Numbered from the stretch's first letter, positions 33,486 to 46,099 are shown. The stretch is 64,000 nucleotides of DNA from Capitulum mitella (GCA_030062745.1 CP099847.1:26584923-26648922), one strand, 5' to 3'. Made by a program: numbers and translations. The notes: generated by a model not told the origin, from the sequence alone.

Positions 33486-33535
33486 TTTAGCGTGTCCGCT
33501 GTTTTGGTGCCGACGTCGTGCAGTCGTAGTGTGCA

Positions 33536-35690
33536 ACTGGACGGTCTTTTCGGAGTTCATATTGGACTTCCCCTCCAAGTCGCGCACAGAAAAAAATCGC
33601 GTCAAACAGCTTAATACAGGCCCAGAATTTCTCAGTGTTCCGTTGAAGTAGCTCGGAGAAGAGACCTTCGCGCCCGAGCTAATGGCACCTTTGCCATGTG
33701 GCGCAGCAGCCGATATGCTTCCCCGTCATCCACCGAATGCGTGATAATCCTCAACCTCCGTCCGGCATCATGCTCCGCCATCACCACTCTGACCGCTCCG
33801 TCACGCCGCCAGAGGCAGACAGACCGCCGCACACGTCTACAAGTTGTAGGGCACTGGGCGTCAGCAGCGAGGTTCCAAATTTTCGTAAAAAATCAAAAAC
33901 TAGGTGTTTACGTTGATGGCCGAATAAACATATTCTCATTCAGCAGCCAGAACGTCGAGAGTAAGGGCACTCCTGTCACTGTTTTCCAGGGCCGAGATCG
34001 GATAGTGGTCGAATGGTTGCATTGTCGGGGGCAGGAGACTGGATGATGATGAGGAAGTGGTCGGCAACGAGATGGGAGGAGACACGAGCACGGAAGGTAG
34101 TTGTGGGTGCCCTCGCCATGGCTAGATCGAGGAGCAATAGTCAGGGACAAGGATGGGTAGGTTCCGTGATGGGTTAGGTCAGGTTAAGTAATTTAAAAGT
34201 GAATTGGATTGACGACAGTCAACAGTGTAGGAGTCTGAAAGATTTACATTCCGGTCTCCGAGGATATACACATGTTTCCCGGTAGCCAACGCCATCTCCA
34301 GCTGACATCGAACAGCACTAAGGACGTTCGCCGCCAGAGCACCGGCTGGCCGGCAGATGGCGTCAGTCACCACAGCCGCCCTGCCGGCGCCGCAGATCGA
34401 CAGCCACAGGGCCTCAACGTCGGGGTCACCAGCACTAGTGTCATAAAGCCGCACTGCACGAGATCCTCCGAGACCAGGATGGCAACACCACCGCCTCGAC
34501 GACCCCCGGGCGGTCTCATCTGTACAGCTTGTAACCGGGCACGAGGAGGACGGCGCAAGAACATCCTCGGACAGTCAGGTCTCTGACACGAACAAAACAT
34601 CAAGCCGTTCACCGTGCAGTAGATGGCGCACTTCGCTGAGGCTCGACGTAAAGGAGCGTGCGTTGGGGTGGCCGATGGACTAATTGTTGTCAGCCGCCTT
34701 CTTCTGATGCAGAAGCGGGGGTCTCACTGACAGACAGCCAAAGAGGCAGCAAGAGACAGCGAGGAGCATGGGCGCCGCCCTCGGCCGTCACAGGAGCACC
34801 TCCCCGCGGCGCCGGCCTTCGGCAGGCTTTGTAGCAGGGAGCAGCGAAAATGGCAGCACATATGTGCAGCCGTGCCACGAGTGCGGCGACGCGTTGAATA
34901 ACGAGCACCGGTATTCGCCGACTGGACTTCGGCCAGCGCGCACACCCCGCCGCCGTCGTCTTGTAGGTTGGTGCCTTCGCAGTAGGTCATGATGGTAGAC
35001 CTTGTGTATCAGCTCCCTCTTAGGCTCGTGGTTGAGGTCACGAAGCACAGGTAGCAGTTCTTGCGTACAGGTGGCGCTGTGTGCCAGTCGGTGCAGAGGG
35101 TCGCGAGCCAGCTGACGTGGCATCAGCTGACAGCTTCAGCACGACGTTTCTCGGTGTAAACAGACGCGCTTGCGGCACATTCGGCGCAGACCACAGTCAG
35201 CTTTCCATGGCAGAAACTTGGTTTATGGAAACCAAAACTGAGCCAAAGGTACGCAGATTCATCAAGAGCACCGTGAGAAATACATCAGGAGGTTTTTGCC
35301 CAAAAACGGCAGCTGCAAATTTTCACAAACACCGCAAAATCCGAGAGCGATGCACTGATCGACGGGGCGCAGCCTAGCCTCACTTTTCAAGGGACGGACT
35401 GATTTCAGGGAATGCGGAACAGGAGGACAAAAATCATCGTTTGGGAAGGGAAGGAGATTTATCTTTCAAATGCACCAGTGTGCATCTTGTCTGAAATACG
35501 GTGCAAATGTGTCTGGCACGCATTTGAAGCCTGCAGATACGGAATTAAAGTCAAGCAAGGCTACCGTAGGTCAAAATATTGACGTCCACACGTCGGGCGT
35601 TCTGATGTCTGTTGTATCACCTGCTACATTATCACTGATCAAGCACGGCACAGCGTAAAATTCTATAACGTTGGATCAAGTAATGAAGCC
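33536..35690 (-). mobile_element. Dead LINE (CR1/Jockey-like) copy 1, lacking its 3' half
   Basis: The minus strand matches 43633-45800 of the plus strand at roughly 93-95%. It includes the presumed 5' region, a short upstream frame (34788-35123), an endonuclease domain (about 34690-34190) and linker sequence, and stops at 33536 before any reverse transcriptase. LINE copies normally lose the 5' end, so loss of the 3' end suggests a rearrangement break. The endonuclease carries the same TGA in the conserved SET-W motif as copy 2. Confidence 0.85.
34788..35123 (-). pseudogene. LINE copy 1 upstream frame (111 codons)
   Basis: Starts with ATG and encodes an Arg-rich product (LHRLAHSATCTQELLPVLR...) nearly identical to the first part of the 147-codon frame at 44208-44651 in copy 2, but ends earlier. 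It may be an ORF1 remnant or part of the 5' leader. No RNA-binding or zinc-knuckle motif is visible. Confidence 0.4.
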
Positions 35691-35694
35691 ATAA

Positions 35695-36040
35695 TCCTCT
35701 AGGCGCCCTCACCTCATATAGACCAACCACTCCTTGTGGACATGGGGCCCCTTACAAGTGAGTGTTCTCGTACAGATCAGGTGACCCTTACATGTTCGGT
35801 GTCATATACAGGCCAGGCGCCCTCACCCCTTCTTGTGTATACAGATGAGACGCCTGTAAACAATTTGGCTCCCGTCACAGACCATACACGTTTACGATGC
35901 AGGCTCCCCTCACAGGCCAGGCGGCCCCCATATACTTCAGACGCCTATCGCTGGCCCGGCGTCCTTGCGGAGCAAGGTGACCCGAACAGGTCAGGCACCC
36001 CTCATCTGTTTGACGCCCGTTCTACAGGCCAGGCGCTCAT
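35695..36040. repeat. Degenerate GGCCAGGCGCCC / CCCTCACC minisatellite
   Basis: ACAGGCCAGGCG-type words recur about every 30-40 bp (35810, 35913, 36014 and variants). The first unit resembles the loop of the hairpin at 25430-25525. Confidence 0.5.
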
Positions 36041-36379
36041 TCGGGACTTGGCTAGCTGGGGGACTGTTACTAGATGGGGCGATGACAACGACAGCATGTG
36101 CTCTAGGAAAGTGAGGGGAGTGTGGTGGAGACTCGGAATGATCTGCGTTAGTCAGTGAAGCGACTTGCCACTGCTATGGAGTGGGATCATTGACGCTGGG
36201 CCAGGGCCCCTCCGGAGGCCGGCGCTCCAGGAATGGAATATTCGCCCGAGGCCAAGGCCCCAAAAGCTGGCCAGCTCCCGTCCGGGGCCCAGCAGCCACG
36301 GTGTGGTAGTTCTGACGGAAACAGTGCGAGTCACCGGCGGACTTTGAAGTGACTTCCACGCCATGTGGCGACACAGACC

Positions 36380-36720
36380 GTGGGTGTCGATTTGGTTTGT
36401 CTGAGAGGGTCATGCCCCCCATGTGGATCTTGGTCCCTCCAAAGCTGATTTTGTCCCCCCAGATATTTTCTGCCAGATTCAACCCGTGACCGACTGGCTG
36501 TCAGCACCGACCACGCTCGACTGGAGGGGTTAACACCACTCTCTAGCTCAAGAACGGCTGGTCGCACGATAGAAATAAGCACACCGTTGGAATGTTTGTG
36601 ACAAATAGAACTAAAAACTGTTCTCATTTTTAGTTTCAGGTAATATGTAAGCCATTCACGGCCTATATATGTTATCTCGCAGCAGACTGCATGAAACCGA
36701 GAAACAGTCTGGTTCTCGAG
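36380..36720 (-). repeat. Interspersed repeats E and G, inverted relative to 49320-49640
   Basis: On the minus strand E (from about 36720) is followed by G (GGCAGAAAATATCTGGGGGG ... AAATCGACACCC). At 49320-49640 the order is G then E. The alternating order suggests both were cut from a G-E-G-E tandem or a larger element. Confidence 0.55.
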
Positions 36721-37104
36721 GGCTGTAAGAAATAAAGTCTAGGTAAAGGTACCAATGAACAAGAAAAAGTTCGCATATGCCGATAAACGCCTAATTTCTT
36801 TGACTTGTTTAATATACACGTCGAAACATTGAGTCAAAGACACTGCCATTTTCGCGCTGACTGGCGGACGGCCCTTGAGCCGAACGTGGTATAAAATTAG
36901 CGGGGATTAATTTTAGCGTTTATCTGCATTCAGGATCTAGGCCTTTTCATGTAATATTTCTTAATCCTAAGAGTTCTTGTGATGGTTTCTCATGCTTGAA
37001 GTATGGAAAAATTAGGAAGTTATCGGTTTAAACAACTGAAGTAGCTTCATTCGCGAGAGTCCGTTTACTTACAAAATATGTAATTTTCAAAACTTTTTAA
37101 ATTT

Positions 37105-37690
37105 ATTGGTACTAGCCGCAGCTGTGTGGGCCAGTTTTTCCATTTCTTACCCGTTGCGAGCAATTCATTGCCGATTCTGACGGCGGTGCATTTTGGTTCC
37201 TTACAGTTATTCGTGACCCGACCTCCGGTCAATGACTGTAAATCATTGACACTTTGTTCATTGATGGTAAATGGATGTCCGCATCACTGCACAATAAAAA
37301 TGTTACAAAAAATTCGCCAAATCCTGAAAAACGACGGCATGTCTTGAAAATGGGATTCACCTTTGGTCAATGGCCCGGAAAATTGCGAAAATTTTGAGAT
37401 AGCAGATTTGTTACATTCATCAAGAGATTTAATCCCTTGAAGGTTTATTGTGATATCATGTTTTACGAAAAAACTTAAAGAGCGTCAAGCCTTTCTGAAC
37501 ATAGGTCCACTTGACCTGACCTCGGTCAGACACCTGGCTTGACCTGAGGTCAGTATCTTGACACAAGATGTAAGATGATAAAGCAAAAGGTACACAAGGT
37601 TCGTGGCGCTGCGTTTGTTCGCTCTCTCGCAATCTTGGAAAACCTTCAGGGGGCGGTCAACCGCTCCCCTCCCCAGTCGGGGTAGGGTAA
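37105..37690. repeat. Interspersed repeat D, copy 1
   Basis: Direct repeat of 41395-41955, about 580 bp. Landmarks: ACGGCGGTGCATTTTGG, GACGGCATGTCTTGAA, TTGACCTGACCTCGGTCA and the terminal CCCCAGTCGGGG tract. It contains several TGACCT/AGGTCA half-sites. Confidence 0.75.
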
Positions 37691-37739
37691 CAATGGAAAT
37701 TGGTAATAATTACGAAAGTAACGGCCGTAATACATGAGA

Positions 37740-37754
37740 GATGACGAACAATGC

Positions 37755-37785
<31 letters not shown>

Positions 37786-38460
37786 TTTAGCCCATATATA
37801 TATATATATATTTATATGGTTTGGTATTTCATAAATGATAGCAAAAAATGCCGTGGGCTAATTCTGTTGGGAACTCGCACTGGGGGTGGGGTTAGGTTGC
37901 AAAGCAATCGGCCCCCGAGACATAAACACAAAATAACAGCCGTGACACAGACCCATGAACGGGAATCCACTGTCTCCGATTTCAGTACAGGTTCAGCAAT
38001 GGGCGCGGGATGTTTCTGGACGTCTAGTACCGACCACAGAGACCTTGCCTGAAGTCGCCGTGGCCTCGCGGTTTCGCGTGTTTTCGTCTGGCGTGCTCCC
38101 AACCGTAACGCACCCCGGAGCAGTGGGTGCGCAGGACCTGCCCGTAAGCGATGAGGGAACACGCCTCGTTTCGGCTGCAGACGATCTGACATCTGGACGG
38201 TGGGTAGGAGATCAAACGTCTAGCAAATTTACTCTGACTGAAAACGACAATGGCCAAAAAGATGAGATAGCTGAAGGTTGTCGCTATGATAGGATGGCTA
38301 TAACATGTGATACCTGCGCCCGTCTTTCTCGCATCGATGCAGTCGGTTCAGTGATTCGAAATACTCGCAGGGCAGATTTCGCAAACAACTGTCTAATCGG
38401 CCTTCTCACCGATACCGCGCCGTTTCCGTTTTCAGCTGTTCCGAGCGATTAGCTCCATTC
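37740..38460 (+). repeat. Interspersed repeat C, copy 1, with (TA)n core at 37754-37815
   Basis: Inverse of 50600-51470. Both copies start at a TA microsatellite, pass a TCTGTTGGGAA-CTC-block and GGTTAGGTTG, and continue through a segment whose translations still align (VPTTETLPEV versus APTTETSPEA; SSGVLPTV versus SSGTLPNV). The frame similarity reflects recent common origin, and I see no protein family. Confidence 0.7.
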
Positions 38461-38609
38461 TGCTTCGCATTTCTGAGCCGGGTTCCGTCAGAAGCATTAG
38501 GCTAACGAAAACGACCGTGTTCGGCCGCCGTGCGATAAGAGCCCCACGGGACCCCTATCGTTTACCCGTTATCTGTCTGAAGATATCTGCTGAACCCCGG
38601 CTGGCAATG

Positions 38610-38745
38610 CGACGTTCGACTGGGGTGGGGTTGACCCCCCAACTCACGAACGGTTGGTCTGCCGTTGGAAAGCTGATGATGATAAGAGCTGGAAACTGAC
38701 TTGATTTTTATTTTTGGATGATATGTAAGTGTGACGTGTAACTGC
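38610..38745 (-). repeat. Interspersed repeat E, partial copy
   Basis: Inverse orientation: CCCCCAACTCACGAACGGTTGG, GTTGGAAAGCT and TTTTTGGATGATATGTAAG match the E family end. Confidence 0.55.
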
Positions 38746-40009
38746 AATATGATGATATTGCAACATAGCAATAATTCGCAATTTTCGACCCAAGATGTTT
38801 GGTCGATTGGAGCCTCGCGAGCCCGCTGGCGGAGTCCGTTTAGTGCTCCGGCTGACCGTTGCGGAAATATTGGCCCCTACAGTATTGTGCAAGACTCTAC
38901 AACAATGTGTAAAACGGGCCGCATCGATGCCTGCGGCTGTCGGAGCACGCTTGAGTCCGTGCCAGGGCGTCGCGGGCCTCCGAATGCGTCACCAGCCGAA
39001 CAGAGCTGTAGCCGCCCACGTCCGTCGCCGGGGAGCCGTTGCTTGCCGTGAACGGGGGCGCCTGAGCACAAACGGGCTGCATTGTGCGGTCACTACCATC
39101 AAATGAACATTTAAAGTATGAGGCAGGTCAAATTTGGACAGCGTCCAGTCGGTTCACGTGTCACGTCGAGGGTTTTTGTTATGAAGATGAGCGGCGAGAT
39201 CTGGGCGGGGAAAAGAACTGACGGATGGTTCCCCGCATCACACTCAGACTCACGGCCATTTGATGGCCAAACAGAAATGAAATCGGATGAACGTGCATTC
39301 AAAGACTGCTGTGCTTTGAAATTTCGGTGGTTTGACGTTGCGTCTGTGGTGTATTTAATTTATGCCTTCCAAGGTCAGTTATTTTTGTTAATTCTTGCAA
39401 GGCACCTGTCTACCCCCACTGATTCCTAACCTCACGTCGTCCGTCACTCCTCGGTGTGTCCGTTCTCGCTGTGATATGTCTTAAAAAAACAACGTTACAG
39501 GACCCCTTCTTCCCGCCAACCAGTGCTACATGGTTACCAGATACATTTTGATGCCTCCCGGGTGGGTGAATGCCCATTCCCTTAACAATTCGGCCACAGA
39601 AGTTTCGCCGAATCATGTGGACTCCGGGTCCCTCGGACCCTTAGGACCGTACCGAACCCCTTCCCATCCCTGCCCAAAGGTTAGCCCTGGACGCGTGCCA
39701 GAGGTGTCCCAGACGCAACGTAAACCGTACGATTCAGGGATCTCACTCAACACCGATACCACCGCCGTCCTGGGATTGGGTTCCTTACTTGCAGCACCCG
39801 TCAGCTCCCTTTACCATTTATGATGGGATCGGAGTTTCAGATGACAGCCCCCATGAGGAAAATTACGGAATAATGAATTTCACCTCACGGAAGAGTGCCT
39901 CCCACATGTCGGATACGTTCTCCTCGTACACAGGGATACTGCATACAGGTCTTCAGCCCCGATGTTGCCGGCTATTCTCAACCAGTGTTTGCCTGAAGTC
40001 ATTCAGCAA
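38746..40009. other. No gene seen
   Basis: Mixed DNA without recognised domains, tandem repeats or transposon ends. Confidence 0.35.
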
Positions 40010-40830
40010 TGACTCGCCGCCCTGGGGCCTGAGCCTTCGTGGCGGCAGGTGGCGACAAACTCATCTCCCGTTGGCGATGTTCGCCGCTGCGGGAGGTGGA
40101 CAGCGCAGCTCCGTCCACTGACGGCAGTCAACGCGCCAGACCTGATGTGACCGACCATCAGGTGGCATACCCAAGACCTTTCTGGAGACCTGGCCTCGGC
40201 CTCCGAGGTCTCGGCTGCATGACTCAGCAAACCCTTGGACCTCAACCCGTCAGCCTGCTCATGCGACGATGGCGGCGACATGATCTTAACCCCCGGTGGT
40301 GCTTCTCGCCTACCGGCGAGTGAACGGTATCGTTCCGTCACTGATCGCAGGTCACGGCCTGGCCAAGTGGCGTGACACTGCAAAACCTGGGGCCCACTAT
40401 CAGGCCAGTTCATACGGCGATGGCGACGATAAAACCTCCGGGTCTCATCGTCACCAGCCTGGCGAGTGGACGGATCCCATCCACTCTCCACAGCTCACGC
40501 GCCTGTCCTCATCTTGGTGACAGGGCATGACCGGGGCAATTGCTGGTGACCTGGCCTCGGTCGCCGTGTCCCGGTTGCGTGACGCTGCAAATCCGTGGGC
40601 CCCAAAATTCAGCTTACGCGTTGCCGACGGGCGGCGATAACCTCCGGGGATGTCCCACATCAACCTGGCGAGTGAACGGCCGACCACCATTCACTGGCCT
40701 CAGGCCGCGCGCTAGACCCAGCGGCGGGCTCTGCAAACCTCTAGCCCAAGGTCCAGCCATGTCCACGAGATTGTGGGGCGGCGTTGGGTTCTTAATTGCC
40801 GGAGGGCGGGTCCACAGCTGCCACATCAAT
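40010..40830. repeat. Degenerate long-period tandem repeat
   Basis: GCGATGGCGACGATAAAACC-type sequence recurs near 40262, 40417 and 40624, each followed by an ACC-GGCGAGTGAACGG-like segment and a CCTGGCC-CGGCC segment. Spacing is irregular (about 155-210 bp), so only three or four decayed units are visible. Confidence 0.4.
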
Positions 40831-41394
40831 TAACGGGCACGCGTCCCGTTAATTGCTCCCTCTGTCACGATGATGGTCTGTCGCCCCTTGCTGATTATGA
40901 AATGACGTTGGTGTTGTTTTGGTGTCATCTCATTATGCCCGGTGAGACACTTCTTATGGGATGACTTAACCACGACGTTAAACATCTCACAAAAGCGGGA
41001 TAAATTTATAACCGGACAAGATCGCAGAATGTCGATTAGCGAAATGACAACTGACAAAAAACATAACAAGGTTTAAATGGTAAATTCTCTAAGCTATCTG
41101 TGGTGTAAAGGACAAGATAACTAAAGATCTCCGCAAACGAAATCGATTTGCCTGTGAACTAGAGATGTCATCATCCGTTATGTGAACCCAGTTTTGGGCA
41201 TGTGTCTCATCATTTGGCCGAGAATAGGGCCGCCTGAGCGGCGTGTCTGTCCTCTGAAACAACCAGGTTCGGAGGCCGTGTCCATCGGCTTATCTCCGGC
41301 TGATCCTGAGATGAGAAAGAACTGATTGAGGTTGAATCGCAAAAACCTGCTCATTTCCAAAACATGAAACCTTCTTCAAATTCTTAGAAATTTT

Positions 41395-41955
41395 CGGCAC
41401 CATTTGTAACTGTGAGAGCCAATCTTGTCATTTCCTATCCGTTCCAAGTCATTCATCGCCGATTTTGACGGCGGTGCATTTTGGCTTATAACAGTTATTG
41501 GTGACCTGACCTCAGGTCAATGGTTGGAGGTCATTGATGCTTTGCCCAATGACGGTCATTGAATGTCTGCATCACATCACACTCAAAATGTTATGAAAAA
41601 AATCCGTCAGTGTCCGAAAAAAACGACGACATGTCTTGAACACTGGCTTGACCTTTGACTTATGACCCGGAACTTTCCGAAAGATCTGAGACAGCTGATT
41701 TGTTGTATCTCTCAAGATCTTTAATCTCTGAAAGTCCTATTGCGATGTCATGGTTTCCGAAAAAGTTGCAGGGCGCTAAACTTTTTTGAACATAACTCCA
41801 CCTGACATGACCTGAGTCACATACCTGACTTCACCTGAGGTAAAAAAAGTTCACAGAATTTTGTGGCACTGCGTTCGTTCGTTCTTTCGTAGTCCTGGGA
41901 AAACCTCGGGAGGGGGAGGCGGTCAACTACCCTCCCGTCCCCAGTCGGGGCACAT
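41395..41955. repeat. Interspersed repeat D, copy 2
   Basis: Direct copy of 37105-37690 with many substitutions. Contains TGACCTCAGGTCA, an everted AGGTCA pair, near 41510 and ends in CCCCAGTCGGGGCAC. Confidence 0.75.
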
Positions 41956-43632
41956 TTTAAATACATTTTAACGGGGCCCAGTCGGGACCGGGTTAAAATA
42001 TACTTAAGGCCGTACCTACGCTGACTCGCACAACAACTAGTCTATTCACTCAAAGATGCTTTATGAATGGCTGGTCTGGTAAACGAGGACAACGAGACGA
42101 ATGGTAAACGAGCCATGATTGATCGTCCGCAAACGAGGCGAAGCGACTCAGTCAGTAGTTATTGGGGTCGTGGGATGTTGACGCTTGTCATTTTCGGAAT
42201 GCTTGCAACCAAGTAAGCTTCATTATGTCTTCATTGCCATGAACTTTCGGATCGTGGGCTGTGTTAGTGTTATTGTTATTTCTCACACTACATTTCAGCA
42301 AATGTGTTCTTTAGCAGTCGGCAGGCTTGCTATGACACTGAGACAGACACTGACTCTGACAATGACACTGAGACCTGCGGTGACGATCAGGGCCATACGC
42401 GGCAATAATCGAGAGCTGGAGACCAAAAAACGTGCGTAAAATCAGTGACAATTATTCTAATATGTACCGCATGTTTGACGTCATCTGGTAGTAATGAATT
42501 CAGCAACACTCCCACATTTGCATTGATTAAACAATAACTACGAATGTCCATTTCAGGGAGATTATATTAACAAACCCAAGATGAACAGAACATTACGCTC
42601 GTCGTAACAGATCAAGGACAGATTCAAACAAACGGGTGACAGTTTGTAGTTATCATGGCAAGTCTCGAGACACGTTATTTTTCGCTGTCTAATTGATTCA
42701 TGACGGACTTTTACCTTCACTGGAGTGAGGGTTCATGAGAACTCCCTCTCTGGTTTTCTGAGGAGAGCCAAGAAACCAAAAGGCCCCGAGATACGAAACT
42801 TAGGGTACCTTTTCTAACACCATTTTACGCCTTGTTCCAGTTTTTAAACTCAGGGTCGCCTCAGGTTATTGACCTAGGATAGTCCAACTAAGATCATGTT
42901 CCAAAAGTAAAACTGGCATAACATTTTGTAAAACGTATCGACTGACATGACACTTTGCATGTTGATGGGACATAAGAAATGGAACAATTATGGTATCTAG
43001 ATTTTTGTCGGAAACTTCCAGATAATTGACCTTGGGTCAGCCGAACTTTCAACACTTTTCGCGTTTCTTTTGAGAATTTCGAACCTTTCCAAATGTTTTC
43101 GCTTGTTTTCAACGCGAGCACATTTTGTATGGCCACACATGATAAGAACTATACCCATACTATACCCTTCTGCACAGTTTGTACTGTTCCAGTCCCTTTT
43201 TTTGGTCGTCAGAAAAAAGGCCAGGGTCTGCATAGCATCTCCTTAATAAAGACACTCATCCTACTGGCGTCCACTTCAGAAGCAATCGGATCAAATTTGT
43301 AGAAATTTAAAGAATAAAAACGGACACAAATAAATGAAAAATAAAACCTGTTGACTTCGCAGAAATGACTTCGCGCCAAGTATTAAGTTTTTTCCATGGC
43401 GGCGGTGTCTGTCGTGCGGTATCTGAGTGGCAAGGGCGCAGGAAGTGGAGTGCACGGCGCCGCTGCCCCCACAACCTTTCTGAAGTTTAAGACCGACTTT
43501 ATGGGCGTTGACTGGAAGGCATTGACCCAAAACGCCTCTTTGGCCCCGCCCCTTCAGACAGTAGAGGACTTTCCACGCCTTTGCTGAGTGACGCATGAAA
43601 AATGTTCTGGACGCGGGTCTCATGATGTAGGA
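41956..43632. other. No gene seen; AT-rich
   Basis: Short GACACTGAGAC-type mini-repeat at about 42330-42380. No coding signal. Confidence 0.4.
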
Positions 43633-44207
43633 CATTACATGATCCAACGTTCTAAAATTTTACGCTGTGCCGTCCCTAATCAGTGACAATGCACGTCAGA
43701 TCAGTGATAATCGGTGATACAACAAATATCAGAGCGCCCGACTTGTAGGCGTCAATATTTTGACCTACGGCGGCCTTGTTTGACTTTAATTCCGTAGCTG
43801 CAGGCTTTAAATGCGTGCCGGACACATTCGCACCGTATTTCAGACAAGATGCACACTTGTACATTTGAAAGATAAAATTCGTCCCCTTCCCAAACGACGA
43901 TTTTTATCCTTGTTTTCCGCATTCCTTGAAATCCGTCCTTCCCTTGAAAAGTGAGGCTAGGCTGCGCCCGAACGTGCTGTGCGACGCTCTCGGGTTTTGC
44001 GGTGTTTGAAAGCTTGAAGCTGCCGCTTTGGGCAAAAACCTACTGATGTATTTCTCACGGTGCTCTTGATGAATCTGCGTGCCTTTGGCTCAGTTTTGGC
44101 TTCCATAAACCAAGTTTCTGCCATGGAAAGCTGACTGTGGTCTGCGCCGAACGTGCCGCAAGCGCGCCTGTTTACACCGAGAAACGTCGTGCTGAAGATG
44201 TCAGCTG

Positions 44208-44651
44208 ATGCCACGTCAGCTGGCTCGCGACCCTCTGCACCGACTGGCACACAGCGCCACCTGTACGCAAGAACTGCTACCTGTGCTTCGTGACCTCAAC
44301 CACCAGCCTAAGAGGGAGCTGATACACAAGTTCTACCATCATGACCTACTGCGAAGGCACCAACCTACAAGACGACGGCGGCGGGGTGTGCGCGCTGGCC
44401 GAAGTCCAGTCGGCGAATACCGGTGCTCGTTATTCAACGAGTCGCCGCACTCGTGGCACGGCTGCACATATGTGCTGCCATTTTCACTGCTCCCTGCTAC
44501 ACAGCCTGCCGAAGGCCGGCGCCGCGGGGAGGTGCTCCTGTGGCGGCCGAGGGCGGCGCCCATGCTCCTCGCTGTCTCCTGCTGCCTCTTTGGCTGTCTG
44601 TCAGTGAGACCCCCGCTTCTGCAGCAGAAGAAGGCGGCTGACAACAATTAG
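44208..44651 (+). pseudogene. LINE copy 2 upstream frame (147 codons)
   Basis: ATG-initiated Arg/Leu-rich frame just before the endonuclease. Shared with copy 1 over its first 110 codons. Could be a remnant of ORF1; function not recognised. Confidence 0.4.
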
Positions 44652-45150
44652 TCCATCGGCCACCCCAACGCACGCTCCTTTACGTCGAGCCTCAGCGAAG
44701 TGCGCCATCTACTGCACGGTGAACGGCTTGATGTTTTGTTCGTGTCAGAGACCTGACTGTCCGAGGATGTTCTTGGCGCCGTCCTCCTCGTGCCCGGTTA
44801 CAAGCTGCACAGATGAGACCGCCCGTGGGTCGTCGAGGCGGTGGTGTTGCCATCCTGGTCTCGGAGGATCTCGTGCAGTGCGGCTTCTTGACACTAGTGC
44901 TGGTGACCCCGAAGTTGAGGCCCTGTGGCTGTCGATCTGCGGCGCCGGCAGGGCGGCTGTGATGACTGGCGCCATCTGCCGGCCAGCCGGTGCTCTGGCG
45001 GCGAACGTCCTTAGTGCTGTTCGATGTCAGCTGGAGACGGCGTTGGCCACCGGGAAACATGTGTATATCCTCGGAGACCGGAATGCAAATCTTTCAGACT
45101 CCTACACTGTTGACTGTCGTCAATCCAATTCACTTTTAAGTTACTTAACC
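44650..45150 (+). pseudogene. LINE APE-type endonuclease domain, broken
   Basis: Frames read in turn show NARSFTSSLSEVR, DVLFVSET then a TGA where the family has Trp, VPGYKLHR, GGGVAILVSED, EALWLSICG and ILGDRNANL, the ordered motifs of an apurinic-type LINE endonuclease that nicks target DNA. The usual GDFN is GDRN. The TGA, the GDRN change and at least two frame shifts make it dead. Confidence 0.8.
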
Positions 45151-46099
45151 TGACCTAACCCATCACGGAACCTACCCATCCTTGTCCCTGACTATTGCTC
45201 CTCGATCTAGCCATGGCGAGGGCACCCACAACTACCTTCCGTGCTCGTGTCTCCTCCCATCTCGTTGCCGACCACTTCCTCATCATCATCCAGTCTCCTG
45301 CCCCCGACAATGCAACCATTCGACCACTATCCGATCTCGGCCCTGGAAAAGAGTGACTGGAGTGCCCTTTCTCTCGACGTTCTGGCTGCTGAATGAGAAT
45401 ATGTTTATTCGGCCATCAACGTAAACACCGAGCTTTTGATTTTTTACGAAAATTTGGAACCTCGTTGCTGACGCCCAGTGCCCTACAACTTGCAGTCGTG
45501 TGCGGCGGTCTGTCTGCCCCTGGCTGCGTGACGGAGCGGTCAGAGTGGTGATGGCGCAGCATGATGCCGGACGGACGTTGAGGATTATCACGCATTCGGT
45601 GGATGACGGGGAAGCATATCGGCTACTGCGCCACATGGCAAAGCTGCCATTAGCTCGGGCGCGAAGGTCTTTCTTCTCCGAGCTACTTCAACGGGACACT
45701 GAGAAATTCTGGCCCGCATTAAGCGGTTTGGCGCGATTTTTTTCTGCGCGCGACTCGGCGGGGAAACCCAACATGAACTCCGAAAACACCGTCCCGTTCA
45801 ACGCACGCTTTGCTGGTGTCGGTCGCCCGAGTTGCTACTGATGCTGCACACCAGGCAGGTGCTTCGGATGCCCCGCTCTCCGACTTGCGACCGTACAGAG
45901 TGTGCTTCCGCTTTTGTCCCTCATTGCGTTACCTTACCTGAGCTGTCGGATGCTGTCAGCCAACTGAGCTCCTCCAGGATCGCCGGTGTCGACGGACCAT
46001 CCATTTTCACAATGAGGAGCTGCCTTCCTACCACTGCTCCCACATCCTTCTTCTCAACTCTTCCCTATCTACCCTTGCTTTTCCAGATGCGTGAAAAGC

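Larger units (their letters stand above)
30690..33535. repeat. Right arm of the UGT inverted duplication
   Basis: Inverse of 22535-25390. The inner border is around 30690, where ATTCAATGACT and the GAAAACTTCGGATTTGTA word match the left arm; the outer border at 33535 abuts LINE sequence. It carries UGT copy B on the plus strand with its own promoter, first exon and intron. The C/G-rich tract at 30875-30925 differs in length from its counterpart. Confidence 0.9.
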
